A stretch of DNA of 5,611 nucleotides from NCBI GenBank assembly GCA_017998555.1, contig JAGOCU010000043.1:5958-11568 (forward strand), written 5' to 3'. This stretch comes from Thermoflexales bacterium. GTDB lineage: Bacteria; Chloroflexota; Anaerolineae; J036; Brachytrichaceae. The position numbers and the translations under genes were made by a program. Below are positions 5,538 to 5,611 of this stretch, one piece after another (positions within the stretch are counted from its first letter, which is position 1; each line of letters opens with the position of its first letter). The notes under the pieces were generated by a model that saw only the letters and a program-made list of their open reading frames with translations, was not told the DNA's origin and ran no database searches.

Positions 5538-5611
5538 ATGAAACTCAAGAGTTTTGCACTCGCCGCCGTCGCGCTCAGCATGCTGCTGGCGGCCTGCGGT
5601 TCAGCGACGCC
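5538..5611 (+). CDS. Secreted lipoprotein, probable substrate-binding protein of the ABC importer (N-terminal part, runs off the window)
   Basis: The first 24 codons read MKLKSFALAAVALSMLLAAC followed by GSAT. This is a bacterial lipoprotein signal peptide with two Lys in the n-region and lipobox L17-A18-A19-C20, so Cys20 would be lipidated. The strong SD AGAGGAGGAG makes the start secure. No mature-domain residue is visible, so its family cannot be read from sequence. Its place at the end of an operon with two ATPases and two permeases but no other binding protein makes it most likely the family-5 (Opp/DppA-like) solute-binding protein. Confidence 0.78.
   Translation, partial: MKLKSFALAAVALSMLLAACGSAT

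Overview
The window is GC-rich bacterial DNA, almost fully coding. It holds a divergent pair of transport-related transcription units. The Ala-rich lipoprotein signal peptides and the five-gene oligopeptide-type ABC transporter layout would suit a member of the Chloroflexota (Anaerolineae-like). That assignment is an inference from style, because no marker gene is present.

Left, minus strand (1-914): a GntR/FCD-type regulator (188-877) is followed by the start of a secreted lipoprotein that runs off the left edge. The two genes share an ATGA stop/start overlap. The lipoprotein looks like an ABC solute-binding protein, possibly of the family-1 (sugar) type. A 24-bp near-perfect palindrome (878-901) abuts the regulator's start codon. 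It also covers the -10 element of a well-formed minus-strand promoter (TTGACA, 17-bp spacer, TATATC). The predicted transcript begins at or within about 2 nt of the ATG, so the regulator mRNA is probably leaderless and autorepressed.

Middle (902-1151): a 250-bp divergent intergenic region with a short perfect inverted repeat and no convincing gene or strong plus-strand promoter.

Right, plus strand (1152-5611): an Opp/Dpp-type importer operon. It encodes ATPase 1 (DppD/OppD-like), ATPase 2 (DppF/OppF-like, ATGA-coupled), permease 1 (DppB/OppB-like), permease 2 (DppC/OppC-like), a 61-aa two-helix membrane protein of unknown function, and the first 24 codons of a lipoprotein. The lipoprotein is placed where the substrate-binding protein would be. 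It has a strong ribosome site and a 109-nt leader with two possible hairpins. The substrate cannot be read from the sequence; peptides or oligosaccharides are both possible.

The most unusual spot lies between the two permease genes. A 51-bp perfect palindrome (24-bp arms, 3-nt loop) sits inside a reading frame that starts at ATG 4293, which overlaps the permease 1 stop. That frame is continuous with permease 2 except for a single in-frame TAG at 4377. This suggests permease 2 once began at 4293, received an in-frame palindromic insertion in its N-terminal tail, and now starts at ATG 4395 after an amber mutation.
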